DNA from: Babylonia areolata | Taxonomy: Eukaryota > Mollusca > Gastropoda > Neogastropoda > Buccinidae | Assembly (NCBI RefSeq): GCF_041734735.1 | Contig: NC_134878.1 | Span: forward strand, 18,198,202 to 18,262,201 | Reading direction: 5' to 3' | Length of the DNA stretch: 64,000 nt | In this document: positions 11,900 to 23,594 of the stretch, in pieces | Numbering within the stretch: the first letter of the stretch is position 1 | Layout of the letters: the number at the start of each line of letters is the position of its first letter | Notes under the pieces: generated by a model | Told to the model about the DNA's origin: nothing | Databases searched by the model: none | Seen by the model: only the letters and a program-made list of their open reading frames with translations | Made by a program: the position numbers and the translations under genes

Positions 11900-14800
11900 C
11901 TGGTGAGGAACAGTGCACACGGTCATGAACTGCTCAACAAACAAGTAGGAATTTTCACCCCCCAGAATTACGTTTAACATACCGTGATCCTCTGGTGCAG
12001 ACTCCAGCAGAGGACTGATTCTTGTCCTGTGCAAACAACTACCCCACTTATGCAAAGAAATCAATGGAAGTTGCAGCTAGTGACCTCCCTTAATATATTA
12101 AATCCACCCTCATAAAAGGAGTATGGCTGCCTGCATGGCAGGGTAAAAACAGTCAAGCATGTAAAAGCCCATTTGTGTACATATGAGTGAACGTGGGAGT
12201 TGCAGCCCACGAACGAAGAAGAAGAAGATATTACTTCCTTTCCATGTTCTTGTACAGCGCCCTCTTTTACCAGCAGACATCTTCCAACCTGTTCCTGTGC
12301 TTTTCATGTGGCTAATTTTTTGTTTGCATTTACTGCCTCTCTATTGTTACACTGATGCTCTACTGGTGTGTGTTGTCATTTTTTTCAGTATGACACAAGT
12401 ATATCTAACTTCTTCGGCCAACAGGGCTAAAATTAAGCATGATCGCAATCAAGTGGTGGACATGCAGGGCCCGTTCTCTCAGACCATACAGAGAACACTG
12501 CTTCTCCACTTTCCCCACTACCTCCTCTCCCTCCTTTTGACACTCTACAACAACTACCTCCCACAAGTCTGAATTTTAATCTTCAGACAGCTGTACCAGT
12601 ATTTTTTCTACCTTCTCCCTTCTCCCAGATGACCTTGAATGGTGGCCAGCATGCCATCGTTTAGTGTGAGAATGAAACAGACCCACTGTGCAGCATATTT
12701 TGACAATATCAAATACAATCCTTCACAAAAAGTGTTGTCAGTAGCACAATTTTGTTTTCATACTTTAATAGGAATGTGAACATGTAGATAGAAAAAAATG
12801 TAGGGTGTAACTGTGCTTCCCTTGGGAGATCAGCATTCAATTCATGCAAAATAATCATGTTTGACAAGAAATTCCACAACAGAACATAAAACAAAATCTA
12901 CTAACAACTGACCTGTTTGATTCTAAAACACACGCTTCATTATAACAGAAACAAATAACCCAAAGTCTAATGTTCTGAATTAATTAATAGGAAATTTTTA
13001 TTTTAACTAACATATTTACCGTGACCCACTGGTGCAGACTCCAGCATGGGTCTGGATTCCTGCCCTGTCCAAACTACTAGTCCGCTATGTGGAGAAATCA
13101 AAAGTAGCTGCGGCTAATAGCTTAATAACGAAAAGAAAGAACTGAATGACAGGTGACAACCTGAAGGAAACCAATACCATCTAAACAGAACTCGGAGCCT
13201 GACTGACCTGTTAGATTGAACTGGAAGACTCCCTTCACTCTCTTCACCAGCTCTTCTGACAACATTCCCCTCAACAACTGGAAAGTGTAGGCAGGTCCAG
13301 ACAGTGACGACGAGGAAGAGGATGCTGTTGCCTCAGATGCCGCTGGCTCACTGCCTGGTGCAGACTTGTAGAAAGCAGGTGTGGCCCCATGGGCAGACAT
13401 CTGTTGAGCCAGTTCCTCAGGGCCAACATCCAGGAAGAAGTCTGGCAGTAGTTTGCTACCTGCAACATGAACAGAAATACAGCATTACTCAAGCCCTGTA
13501 AAACCAGCACAATGACAGTTTAATGAACTTGAGCATGAGAAATATACCACACACTTGCTGGTACACGGCTACATTGCATTCAACTGACCCAGAAAGGATT
13601 TTTCTTAACTTGCACCAATTTCAGTATCTACTTGTGCAGTATGTATGTGTGGTCTGCAGATCAGACCTTCATGTCATCTGGACCTGATCAGTCATGTATG
13701 TGAGATCAACTCCAAGCATCTTCTCTACTGCGCTTTTTTCTTGCTCTTTTCTTCCTTTTTTTTTTGGGGGGGGGGGGGTCTTTTTGATACCCAAGAATTT
13801 GGGACATTTAGTTTTCTACATTTTGATGATGATAAAATGATAAATGATGAGTTGGTGAAGACAATTCTGCGATGGGAGTCCATTTACGTTTGGGACAACT
13901 GGACAAGGCTGTACTCTCCTGAAATATCTCCGCATCAACCAGGCTGAGAGATAAGACATGGTCAGGAAATTTGAGCAACTCGCTCAAGGATGTATCCATG
14001 CCTTGGATGACTTGACTGTGTGGTCCCAGTATTCTCAACTGAGCCAGCTACGGGCCAAAACCCCTCCACCTCTGATGGGGCGCGAGCTGGCATCCTCCAA
14101 GTCATCAGTCCGCAATGCTAACCACTTCGCCACAGCAACTCTTTGATGCAAAGGCCTCAATTCAAAAGTAATTGATGATATAAAGCAAGGACTTCCAGGT
14201 CCAAAGTTGGTAGCAGAGGCAGATAACTCATGCAGCATCTCAGAGTTTTGCCTTCTTTTCTTTTTTCTCTTTTGGCTTCTACATTCATAGGCAACAATTC
14301 ACACTTTTCTTAAGAGGGAGGATTTTTCGTGACTGATAACTTTTCACCCTGAAATGTAGGCAGCCATGCTCCATGTATAAGTGATTTGGGTGCATGCTGG
14401 GCTGTTTGTGTTTATGACCTACTTACACAGACATGGATTGTCTTATCTTCAACATAAATATTTTCTTCTTCGTGATTTCTAAGACAGAATGGGTAAACCT
14501 TGATTTTCTGTGCAGATATAATTTTTTTTCTTAAAAACAAATTTAATCAAAAAGCAAAATGCTTTTTCCTTTCTGATCTATGTTTTTGTGTAAGTCTGGA
14601 CTGGCGGTGCATGATATCAAAAGCAGGCAAGTTCCCCAGACAGGTTAAGAAAACAGTGAAACATCCACCCTGCACCCACCTGGCACACAGTCGTACACAC
14701 TGAGGTCCTTCACCCCATTCTGCAGCAGGATTTCGTCATCAATGCAGAAGTTCCCTGTGAAGGAACGAGAGTCCTGGGACAAGAGGATGTAAGCAGCGTC

Positions 14801-17800
14801 AGACATGATGTCCACTTTCCGACACTGTTTCGCCACCTCAGATCCTCCCCCTAACATCTCCATGGCAGCAGTGTAGATGGCTGAGGGGGTTTGGAGGGGG
14901 GGGGGGGGAATAAAATAAATGTGACATCAAATGCTTTTGTTTGTATATGGTATTGTAAGTATATTTTTACAAGTCTATCAATAAAGTTCCATAGCCAGAA
15001 GAAAAAGAACACAGGGAGTGAGTAATGTTAAAAAATGTAAAAGTAACTTCTGCTTCTTAGCAGTCAGATATACTTTTGCAATCACTTTGTTGTTACAGAA
15101 GGAGAAATTGTCACCACCACCTCACAAACTATAAAAGATTGTCTGAGTTTGGGAATTATGCAAATGTCAAATTTATATTACAAGACACTATATCAATAAA
15201 GCACATACACATGTGCCATATTCTATTTCATACCAAACAAAATACAGGCCAGGACAAAAAGACAATACAGTCCTAAAACAACACATTCTATCTGGGCAAA
15301 TATCCTGATTAAAAAAAAAAGAAAAAGATAATTTAAAGAATAGTGTTAATCTTAGCATGGTGTAAGTCACAATGCAGTCACACAAAAATAAATTCTACCT
15401 GGGTAAATATCCTGAAATTTAAAATAAAATGTAAAGATAATTAAAAGATCAGTGTTAATTTTAGCACGGTGTATGTCTGCACACCAATGACAGTAAAGGA
15501 CAAACGCACAGAATGATGATAATCATAATAATCAGAATAGTTCTAAACAAGAGAGGAAATGCATTCAAGACTCACTTGTGATATGCACTCAATGCAACAA
15601 AGGAAGATAAAAGAAAAAAAGAAATGGATAATCTGGCAAAAAGACGCGTGTGCGCATGCACACGCGCACACACAGACACAGACACACACACACACTTTGA
15701 TCTAGATCTATATGTGTGTTTGGAAAAAGTTAAATACTGGGAACGTGGGCTGCTTCAGATGGAATTTTATGTTTCAAACATGCAACTTTCAGTTCTACAA
15801 ATACTCATTTCTGAAGAAAAACAGAAAATATTATGTGGATCGATATATACGTTAATAGGCCCACAGGCAACACTAAACAAGAGCTCACTTATTCACCCAC
15901 ACTTCAGTCAGTGGGTGAGATGTTTGACTAAAGTTAAACATCGAGGATTTTACTGGCCTGAATAAGACAGATGCTATGTCAAACTAACTGCCAAAGCTGC
16001 ACCTTGCCTCAAAACCCACAATACTTGCTAACTATTTCTACCGTCTGATCAGAGTAAATAAAAGTGTATTTGTTACACACTTGTTCTTTCAGAACTGTGA
16101 AAAAACAAGGGGAATCCCTAAACTAAAAGTATTGGATATTCTGCATTTCTGGAACTGCTCCATTTCATTTTACATGGGTTACTTTGTGACGACAGTCAGT
16201 CATGGCAAGACTACTTGCTTGTTAATAACCCAAACCTGCCACCCCTTTGTGTCAACTGAATGGACTATTCTGCAACAGCTAATTTTAGACAGGCTGCGAG
16301 CTGCCAGACCACCCGCTGGTACCTCTAAATATCGCTGTCTGCTAGGAGTTGCTAAGTATATTTGTACTAGGCCTCCGAACGATATGAAAAACAGACATAC
16401 TAAAGATTATATTACTGTTAAAAAACTTAATACATCTGTCAAGGCTGGGTACTACGTATTTTACACACTTCCAAGGACTACTATAAATGGACGCACAGGT
16501 GGCTTCAGTCAAAGTTGACCCTTTGTGCATGCGCAATGCAACGTGATGTAACTGAGAAATATTGTGCTTGGAAAATTAATTTTGCTTATTTGTGTGCTTG
16601 TTGGGGACATCTATGCAGTAAGTTTTAATTAGGCCTGTGCACAAATCTCTCTGAATAAAAAAAAAATAGCTGCCTTCTTCACCTCCTGTCAATTATATGT
16701 TATCACAAATTATTGATTGAATGCCGCACATGCTGCACTTGTATTCCAAGATGTCCGCCTCCGTCAGTTCTTGAGGGGTCTATCGACTGCAATTCATGTT
16801 ATGTTTATTTTAGTTAATGTAGTAGCATTTGTAAGATATTCATATGCAGTAAACATAATGATATTGTAGTAAGCATCATTCTCAAATAAAGACAGTGTAA
16901 CACCTTCCCACTGAATATAAGACACAAAAGCCTTTGTATGCCCAGAGTCATGTTCTAATTTTGTAATGTTTTAGGTGAGTGACATCTGTTATTAGATGTC
17001 CCACTAACAGGCACACTGAGAGATGAGTGTGTCCATGTAACTTCCATACTGAGCAAAAGAAGATCTATTTTCAGCAACAAAAATAGTAATTAATTGCTAT
17101 TGCTCATTGTGTCATTGTATCTCACAGAGCATAAAAAAGAAAATTGTAACAGTACTTTTTTTTGTGAAAATATCTAAATCTATTTTGTGCCCCTCCCAGA
17201 GGTGCAATATCATTATAATTACAATGAATGGAAGAAACTAATCATATGCTATGTTTGTGCCAAATTTGGTATCAACTAATTATTTCCTGAGAAAAAATGA
17301 CAATGTTACACACACACACACACACACACACCGGGTTATTACGTAGACTCACATTGTTTCCACAAGTGAGTCAAAAATGCATTCATTTAGCACTGAATCT
17401 TTTGCACTTTCACATCCAACTTTCACATGCATGCATGAAACTGAAACAGGGTTAAAAGACTAAACCTGTAATAAATACATGCAGACAAAAGGATAGAGAA
17501 ACTATGGACAGAAAGAGAGACAAGAGGGAGGAACTATTCTGGAGAGAGGACGCATGCATGCAAACACATACACATACATGCATGCACATGCACACACAAA
17601 CACATCTAGAACCATTCACAAACAAAAAGGAGGAGCTTGTATTATACTCCGTGTTTGGTGTTACATATACTTACCATGTCAAACTGATGCACAGGACGCC
17701 CCAGTGGGTACATCCACTTGGGATGGTACCCAGCAGGGGATGGACTGCAAACAAGAGTAGGAGCCCCTGTCTTCGGACATGGTGTAAGGAGGGTCAAGGG

Positions 17801-20800
17801 TAACAAAGTAGCCTGAGGGACTGATTCGTCATACGTGACTCTACTGGGGAGGGTCAGTTCGAGCTCGGCAAAGTCCGAGTTTGGTTCAGGCTGGTCCCTA
17901 GGGAGGCGCGGGCTCAATCTGTCCCCCTGGGATGTGGGCGAAGAGTGCTCATCCGCTTGTTCGTCCTCATCCGAAGACGGGGGCTCCCACTCTTGTTCGC
18001 AGTCCATCCCCTGCTGGGTACCATCCCAAGTGGATGTACCCACTGGGGCATCCTGTGCATCAGTTTGACATGGTACAGTATATGACACCAAACACCCAAT
18101 TCAGTTTTCATTCATCAACTCCTCTCTAAGAGTAACAGCACACCACAAGGGACATAACCACTGACCAGGTAAGCTCACCTGTTCTGGGCCACAGAGTGTT
18201 CACAGCAATGCCCTCCTCACGGAACTCTTCAGCCATGCCCAAAGCACACATCGACATCCCATACTTCGCCATCGTGTATGCTTCACAAACCAAATTAAAT
18301 CTTATATACATAATTTTCTTATTTCAAGAAATACTCCAACTGTATATCTTCGTTTTAAGCATCCAGAACTTCACTCATTTCATTAAAATTAATATGTTTT
18401 CAAAAATTGTAAAGATTAAAGCATCATCATAATTCTAAAAAATTGTAACAATCAATCAACATCATAAAACAATACTATTTTCAATGATGATGACTACTGT
18501 AAAACTATGAGTCTCTTACTCTTTTTCAAGAGTAGGAAATTCATTTCCAACAGGTACGGGTTGTCCCACATCATGATATGCTGACAGTTTGTCAACAGCT
18601 TTAAAGTTTCAGTTTCAGTTTCTCAAGGAGGCGTCACTGCGTTTGGACAAATCCATATATGCTACACCATATCTGTTACTGTGTGAGGCATATACTTGAT
18701 CAGCAGCATAACCCAGCATGTTTAGTCAGGCCTTGAGTTCATACATAAACATTTGTGTACATATCAGAGTGGATGTCTTATACAGAATTTTGCCAGAGGA
18801 CAACACTCTCATTGCCATGGGTTCTTTTTCTGCGTCTCATCCAAATGAATTTACACTCAGTTTGATTTTCAAGTCAAACTTGAGAGAAAGGGCAAGAGCA
18901 GGGTTTGAACCCAGACCCTCACAGACTCTCTATATTGGTAGATGAGTGTCTTAACCATTTTGCCACCTTTCTCCACAGCTAAAATAAAATTAAAATAAGA
19001 TCCTGCCACATATATGTGACTTTGAACTGGTTTCTAAAGACTAAGAGCTTTTGATTAAAAGACATTTACCTCTGTCGCATATAAACACTCCTTTCAGTGA
19101 GACTACAAGAAAACTCTTCAGGCAACACATCACTTACCCACATGGCCCTGAAACCACTTGGCAGCCATGTTGAGAGGGGGACTGATGTTCAGTATATGTG
19201 GGTTCTTTCCCTTCAGTAAATACGGCAAGCATGCCTGAGAGCTGCATGAAACACACACCAGGCCTTAGACACATGCAGGGGAAATACATGTAACTGCATG
19301 TGTGTACATGTGTGTATGCCATGTATGTGTTGGGTGAGTAAGCTGAAGGTGTTACGTTACCCAAACAGTCACACAATCAAATGCGGACAGGCGGTACCGT
19401 TTACGTGTCTCCTAGGAGAATCCTCCCAACATCCTTTATCCCAACATCTGGAATATGTAACTATACTTAACTACATGATTCAGTTAGTTACTAAAAAGGG
19501 TGGCGCACAAGGCTTGCATCAATAATTCTACAGAAGGGATGTATGTGGGCAGAGTCATTAAAAGTGACAGATGGCATGGAGGAGTAAAGGGAAAGAGACT
19601 GGGATGGCTAATCATTTTTATGTTGATGGGATGTTTACGTGTTGCATATTGTCAAAAAACACTTTCCCGTGATAAGTGAACAATTAAAACAAACTGTATC
19701 TTCCTAATACACTGTTAGTACACACTAATGAAGGTAGGATCAAACATTTCACTTCACCTTTCTTCTCCAAGCAATTAATTACACACTACCACTCATATCT
19801 GAATTATAAGCATACAGACTCCCCCTAACATATATGCACACACAAACGTAAACAAAAGTGAACAGTTTTCAGGCAATGCAAACACACTTTGGCGCACAAC
19901 ACAAATAGTTTGACAAAGAATAAAATTCTAATCAAACATGGCATGATGTCCAAACTATGTGGCTGGGTATCCCTTGTTTCACTTCCCCTATCCAGAATTC
20001 AGTCAAAATTCAAAACACAATTAAAAAAAATCAAGAACACTAATATCTTTTTCTTTTTTTTTTTCTTTTTTGTAATATTCTAATAAGTAATGCTGTCTAA
20101 TCACACATACAGAAAGGCAGACAGGAACATATACTTATAACATTTTAAATCTAAAAAATGCAAACTGTCTCTTTTCTGCCCACTTTTGCATTTTACATCT
20201 GAAAAAGCTTAAAATTTCCAAACAGCATAATGATTAGATGAAATAAATTGCAGTAGCATAATATAATACACCTGAGTATCAGGTTGTACTAGAAAAAAAA
20301 CAACAACAAATTGAAAAAAAAATAAAATCAGTTGTTCAAAGGTTTTTATGCAAGACAAGATCACAGATTTACAAAGAAATTCCTACTGAAAAACATGAAA
20401 GACAACAAAAACAATAGACACTCTAACAGTTGTGATATAGTATGTTTCACATACCAAAAAGAAAGATGCCTCTAATAGGTGTGATATACGATGTTTCACA
20501 TGCCAAAGAAAGGTGCCTCTAACAATTGTGATATAGTTTGTTTCACATACCAAAGATAGATGCCTCTAACTGTTGTGATATAATATGTTTCATATACCAA
20601 AGATAGGTGCTTCTAACAGTTGTGATATTCTGTGTTTCATACACCAAACTGCCTCTAACAGTTGTGATATATATAAGTTTCACATACCAAAGGTAGGTGC
20701 CTCTGGCGTTGATGCCGTTCATGAGGTCATAGCGCTTCATTGGTGTTTGCAGTGTACCAGTGAGAGAAATGGCGCTGGCATTATTGACAAGGATGTCTAT

Positions 20801-21477
20801 GCCGCCAAACTTGTTGACTGCTTGTTTCACAGCATTTTGCACTTGTTCTTCACTCCTGATGTCGACAACACATGGCAAAGCCTTGCCACCTGCTTCTTCC
20901 ACTGTTACATGAGCAAACAATAACAAAGTTAACCATCATCAGCACTGTTCAGTTTGTGGCCATGGCTACAGCTGATAACATACATTCTATGATTGCCAGT
21001 TACCAGTAAAACTAAAAGGATCTTTTACAAACTGACCCTACCCATTTACCATCAAAACATTAATTCTACATTTTCTGGATACATCTGTACCACCAAACCT
21101 TCCTACACCACACTTTTTTTTTTTCTCATGGATGGTTCACCTGACTCATGAATTTCATCAGACAAAGAATTCAGATGACTTATTCGGAAGAAAAATTACA
21201 TTATTTTGGAAAAACAAAATCACTGACATAAAGTGTTGACAATAACTGTTGACACTGCAGTCTTCAACAAGAGCATCTGTCAAGCTTGCTTAGGAATGAT
21301 AACTTGCTAAGCCATACAAACTGATTTACCCCAGGCTAACACAATTTTTCCCTCTCCATCCCTCTCTGCACTCCATCTTTTCACAAGCTGTCTTTAAAGG
21401 TGAACCTTGAACCTTGAAAGAATTTTAAAATACTTCTTCTCCAGTCATTTGGTAAATGAATACATACTAGATTCATC

Positions 21478-21524
<47 letters not shown>

Positions 21525-21814
21525 TTTACCATTCCAATAAAATCCCATTAATGCATTATCTTTTTTTTCCTATTTTTTTCAGTCAACACTGAAAGATTAA
21601 CCCTCATAAACTGCCATATAGTAACCCCTACCTCACCACCACCCTTCACCCCACCATCTGACAATGTGTGTACAAGTCGTCATGGTCTTTGGTTACAAAC
21701 TGATTCTCCATAATAACACAAACCATGTGTCTGCAAAGGGCTTTCAAAGGGATTACAGTATATCAACCATGAAATATTGGACATTACTTATTATTACTAA
21801 TATTAGTATCAAAA

Positions 21815-21861
<47 letters not shown>

Positions 21862-22255
21862 CATATCTGTGCAAGTGGTAAAAATCAGCACAGCACATAC
21901 TTTCTTTTGCTGCTGTGTAGATTGTTCCTGGCAGTGTGGGGTGTGGTTCTGCTGTCTTAGCAGCAACTACAATGTTGGCACCATGTCGGGCCAGCTTCAG
22001 AGCGATGGCTTTGCCGATACCTCGGCTTGCTCCAGTGATGAACACTGTGCGACCAACAAGTTTTCTGCAAACAAATGCGTCACTCCATTTCTAGAATCAA
22101 TGCTTCGCAGTTTAGTTACTTGAACAGCTGTTATATCATCGTAATAAATGACTGCACAATGTAATGCATAAAAGTTAACACACATATATACATTTTCTCT
22201 CTCTCTCTCTATTCAATGAACACACACACACACACACACATATATATAGTGCATG

Positions 22256-22298
<43 letters not shown>

Positions 22299-22861
22299 CA
22301 GACATTATTACACATGAATACATAAACATGTGTGAATACACATAAACATGTGTGAATACACACACTCTATCTCTCTCTGTATTTCTCTTTTTCTTTGATG
22401 TGCGCTGCCATAATCAACGCACCAATCATTTTGCCGAAGAAACTGATTGACAGCTGAGGTCAACAGAAAATAAATGAAGGAAACATGAAAAGTCAAAATT
22501 ATGTAATGTGCAGGCGTGGAGCTTTCGGATCGCTGCTCTTCGCTTTGCATACAAGAACACCTGTACAATACCGGCCCTGGCTTCGCACATGGTAACATCA
22601 AGTAAGCAAGCAAGCAAGCACGCACGCACATACACACACATTTTCTAATTTTCTTCTTTTACTAGATCTAGTTTTAGTTACTGTTGGCAGCTTTATCAGT
22701 CAAGTCGCATCATTACACGATTATGAATCTGAACTATTTGTGCACTAGCTTATATCAACAAATCGCCATTTTTCTGATTTCATATCAAACTACAGTTAAT
22801 TCAATCTTTGCCAACTCAAACACTAATGTGTATTATTAGCGTACCCTGTATTCGCTGCCAT
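11655..22861 (-). CDS. HSDL2: HSDL2 hydroxysteroid dehydrogenase-like protein 2, complete
   Basis: Eight exons, read from high to low coordinates: 22845-22861, 21901-22064, 20688-20901, 19138-19241, 18179-18280, 14680-14880, 13208-13459, 11655-11899. All phases agree and give 432 aa (human 418). N-terminal short-chain dehydrogenase: NADP(H)-binding TGASRGIG at 16-23, NNAS at 100-103, and the catalytic set Ser152, Tyr168 and Lys172 (YTMAK). A Ser/Ala-rich linker (about 300-322) leads to a C-terminal SCP2 lipid-binding domain (about 325-430). The last three residues are SKL, a textbook PTS1 peroxisomal signal (human ends ARL). The substrate is not settled in the family; a role in peroxisomal fatty-acid or sterol metabolism is known biology. 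The start MAANTG matches human MLPNTG and has a good Kozak context. It is head-to-head with a peroxisomal thiolase. Confidence 0.96.
11981..12085. repeat. Short dispersed repeat, copy 1
   Basis: About 105 bp sharing ACCGTGA, TGGTGCAGACTCCAGCA, CCTGTGCAAAC and GAAATCAA with 13018-13122. A shorter match lies at 37851-37893. Family unknown; in the last HSDL2 intron. Confidence 0.7.
12095..12235 (+). mobile_element. SINE family A, 3' half
   Basis: Shares GTATGGCTGCC, GGGTAAAAA, CATGTAAAAGCCCA and GTGAACGTGGGAGTTGCAGC with the full copy at 44728, and ends in a GAA run. The tRNA head is absent. Confidence 0.8.
13018..13122. repeat. Short dispersed repeat, copy 2
   Basis: Partner of 11981-12085, about 80 percent alike by eye. 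Ends just before HSDL2 exon 7. Confidence 0.7.
13208..13459 (-). CDS. HSDL2: HSDL2 exon 7, linker and start of SCP2 domain
   Basis: It encodes LLPDFFLD as in human QPDFFLD, then a linker with six consecutive serines, then the start of the SCP2 fold (LSEELVKRVKGVFQFNLT). Acceptor TGTTGCAG and donor GTCAGT. Confidence 0.93.
13820..14165 (-). mobile_element. SINE family B, tRNA-headed
   Basis: Read in reverse, GTGGCGAAGTGGTTAGCATT is a tRNA-like A-box head, shared with the SINE at 41985-42225. The B box is degenerate. The body toward 13820 is not shared with the other copies. Confidence 0.6.
14680..14880 (-). CDS. HSDL2: HSDL2 exon 6
   Basis: It encodes IYTAAMEMLGG, CRKVDIMSDAAYILL and RSFTGNFCIDDEILL, each matching the human protein. 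Acceptor CCCCCTCAG and donor GTGGGT. Confidence 0.93.
15290..15480. repeat. Local tandem duplication, about 105-bp unit
   Basis: TCTATCTGGGCAAATATCCT recurs as TCTACCTGGGTAAATATCCT about 105 bases on, each followed by AGTGTTAAT and TTAGCA(T/C)GGTGTA. Two diverged copies. Confidence 0.7.
15550..17372 (+). mobile_element. Possible inverted-motif element, copy A
   Basis: Left end CAAGACTCACTTGTGATA and right end CACAAGTGAGTCAAAAA mirror each other. The last 180 bp (from about 17193, CAGAGGTGCAATAT, a CA run, CCGGGTTA, then the closing hairpin) match 43337-43565 well. The middle does not match copy B, so the two ends may not belong to one insertion. Family not recognised. Confidence 0.45.
17651..18095. 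repeat. Foldback: two 126-bp inverted arms around 192 bp
   Basis: Arms 17651-17777 and 17970-18095 are near-perfect reverse complements, with about 5 percent difference in the core (CAAACTGATGCACAGGA and GGGTACATCCACTTGGGAT read in both). GC is higher than in the surrounding intron. On the reverse strand one frame is open across both arms and the spacer (17642-18091). The spacer part is rich in acidic and polar residues, starting PPSSDEDEQADEHSSPTSQG. Confidence 0.9.
18179..18280 (-). CDS. HSDL2: HSDL2 exon 5, YxxxK motif
   Basis: It encodes YTMAKYGMSMCALGMAEEFR and AVNTLWPRT. Tyr and Lys of YTMAK are the catalytic pair. Acceptor TTGTGAAG is pyrimidine-poor; donor is GTGAGC. Confidence 0.93.
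18603..18976 (-). mobile_element. SINE family C, near full length
   Basis: Read in reverse: head GGTGGCAAAATGGTTAAGAC (A box), GGTTCAAACC (B box), body, and a tail of GAAACT repeats. Same structure as the copy at 24346. Sits between HSDL2 exons 4 and 5. Confidence 0.85.
19138..19241 (-). CDS. HSDL2: HSDL2 exon 4, catalytic serine
   Basis: It encodes SQACLPYLLKGKNPHILNIS followed by PPLNMAAKWFQGHV, matching human ACIPYLKK and HILNISPPLN. Acceptor CATGCAG and donor GTAAGTG. The first base completes a Cys codon begun in exon 3. Confidence 0.92.
20423..20700 (-). repeat. Minisatellite made of the exon 3 donor, six copies
   Basis: Units of about 47 bp (one is 42). In reverse each contains a version of exon-end CTTTGG-TATGTGAAAC followed by ATATCACAACTGTTAGAG. 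The proximal copy overlaps the last bases of HSDL2 exon 3 and is the real donor. Copies differ by several substitutions, so the array is not brand new. Confidence 0.92.
20688..20901 (-). CDS. HSDL2: HSDL2 exon 3, NNAS motif
   Basis: It encodes MEEAGGKALPC, GGIDILVNNASAISLTGTLQ and INARGTYL. Acceptor TGTAACAG before 20901. The donor GTATGTG at 20687 is the proximal copy of a six-copy tandem array that repeats this exon end (see 20423-20700). Confidence 0.92.
21478..21524. repeat. (CA)n microsatellite
   Basis: Pure CA run in HSDL2 intron 2. A second run lies at 21818-21860, about 40 bases below exon 2. Confidence 0.9.
21901..22064 (-). CDS. HSDL2: HSDL2 exon 2, dinucleotide-binding motif
   Basis: Acceptor TTTGCAG before 22064 and donor GTATGT after 21901. 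It encodes VFITGASRGIGKAIALKLA, then AAKTAEPHPTLPGTIYTAAKE. Confidence 0.94.
22215..22297. repeat. (CA)n microsatellites in HSDL2 intron 1
   Basis: Two CA runs parted by ATATATAGTGCATGC. ORFs here are repeat artefacts. Confidence 0.9.
22845..22861 (-). CDS. HSDL2: HSDL2 exon 1 coding part
   Basis: Too short for ORF calling. It encodes MAANT plus two bases of a Gly codon, then donor GTACGC. G at -3 and +4 of the ATG fit a good initiation site. The 5' UTR continues upward of 22861. Confidence 0.85.
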
Positions 22862-23453
22862 GACCTGTCCGTTCTACCTCTCACGTTAGGACAATACGCC
22901 TTCCTGACTACCGGAGAGCGTCTGCTGTGTGTGTGGTATGAACTTTGGACTTCAGGAACTCAACTCTGACCCTTCGGTTTTCCAAAACATGCCACAGTGC
23001 ATTCCAGTACATGTGCATGTTAATCCTCGATAAAGTAAAAAATGAAAAAACCTATCCATGAAATATTTAATCTAATACTGTTTTCTTACAAAAGACAACA
23101 AAATATGGAAACAAGTGGTACTTTTCTAGTTACATAAGTAATGTTTGGGTTTGGGACAGGTAAAGCAGCAGAAGACAACTCTTTCAACATTTTTCTGACC
23201 AAAGTTCGAAAGCGCATCATCTGTCGACGATACCAGTCTTATTTGTGTTTTTGTGCGGACACAGAACACTGGTAATATCGCATTCGTTTGATTACAGTTT
23301 TAAAGCAGATGACAATTCTGCGCACTTTATTGACCTGGTGAAGAGTTCAGATGTAGCTATCATTGTGACCATTTACGCCATATCTTGGAAATAAGCCTTA
23401 GGTGTAACAAAGTGTAACACAAGAGGGGGCCAAACAAAACGCTATTTCTTAAA

Positions 23454-23519
<66 letters not shown>

Positions 23520-23590
23520 TCTCTCTCTCTCTCTCTCCCTCTCTTTTTCTCTCTCTCACACACACACTCTCTCGCTCTCTCGCTCTTTGT
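22862..23590. other. HSDL2 5' flank and probable promoter
   Basis: The HSDL2 start region should lie just above 22861. No clear TATA box is seen. 23459-23585 is a CT/CA compound microsatellite. Confidence 0.4.
23459..23585. repeat. (CT)n/(CA)n compound microsatellite
   Basis: CT blocks, a CA block, then CT again, next to the 3' end of the LINE. ORFs on it are artefacts. Confidence 0.9.
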
Positions 23591-23594
23591 GTGT

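Larger units (their letters stand above)
14881..18178 (-). other. HSDL2 intron 5
   Basis: About 3.3 kb. It holds a local duplication near 15290-15480, a possible inverted-motif element from about 15550 to 17372, and a foldback element at 17651-18095. No exon seen. The longest ORF (16081-16518, forward, 145 aa) resembles nothing I know. Confidence 0.7.

Noticed and set aside
16081-16518. Forward 145-aa ORF as a gene
   Set aside because: No family match, no splice or start support, and it sits inside a repeat element within an HSDL2 intron.
18860-18976. tRNA-like A and B boxes as true tRNA genes (also at 24660-24740, 44735-44800, 57025-57085, 42170-42225 and 14090-14150)
   Set aside because: No cloverleaf can be completed and each continues into a SINE body, with target duplications in two cases.
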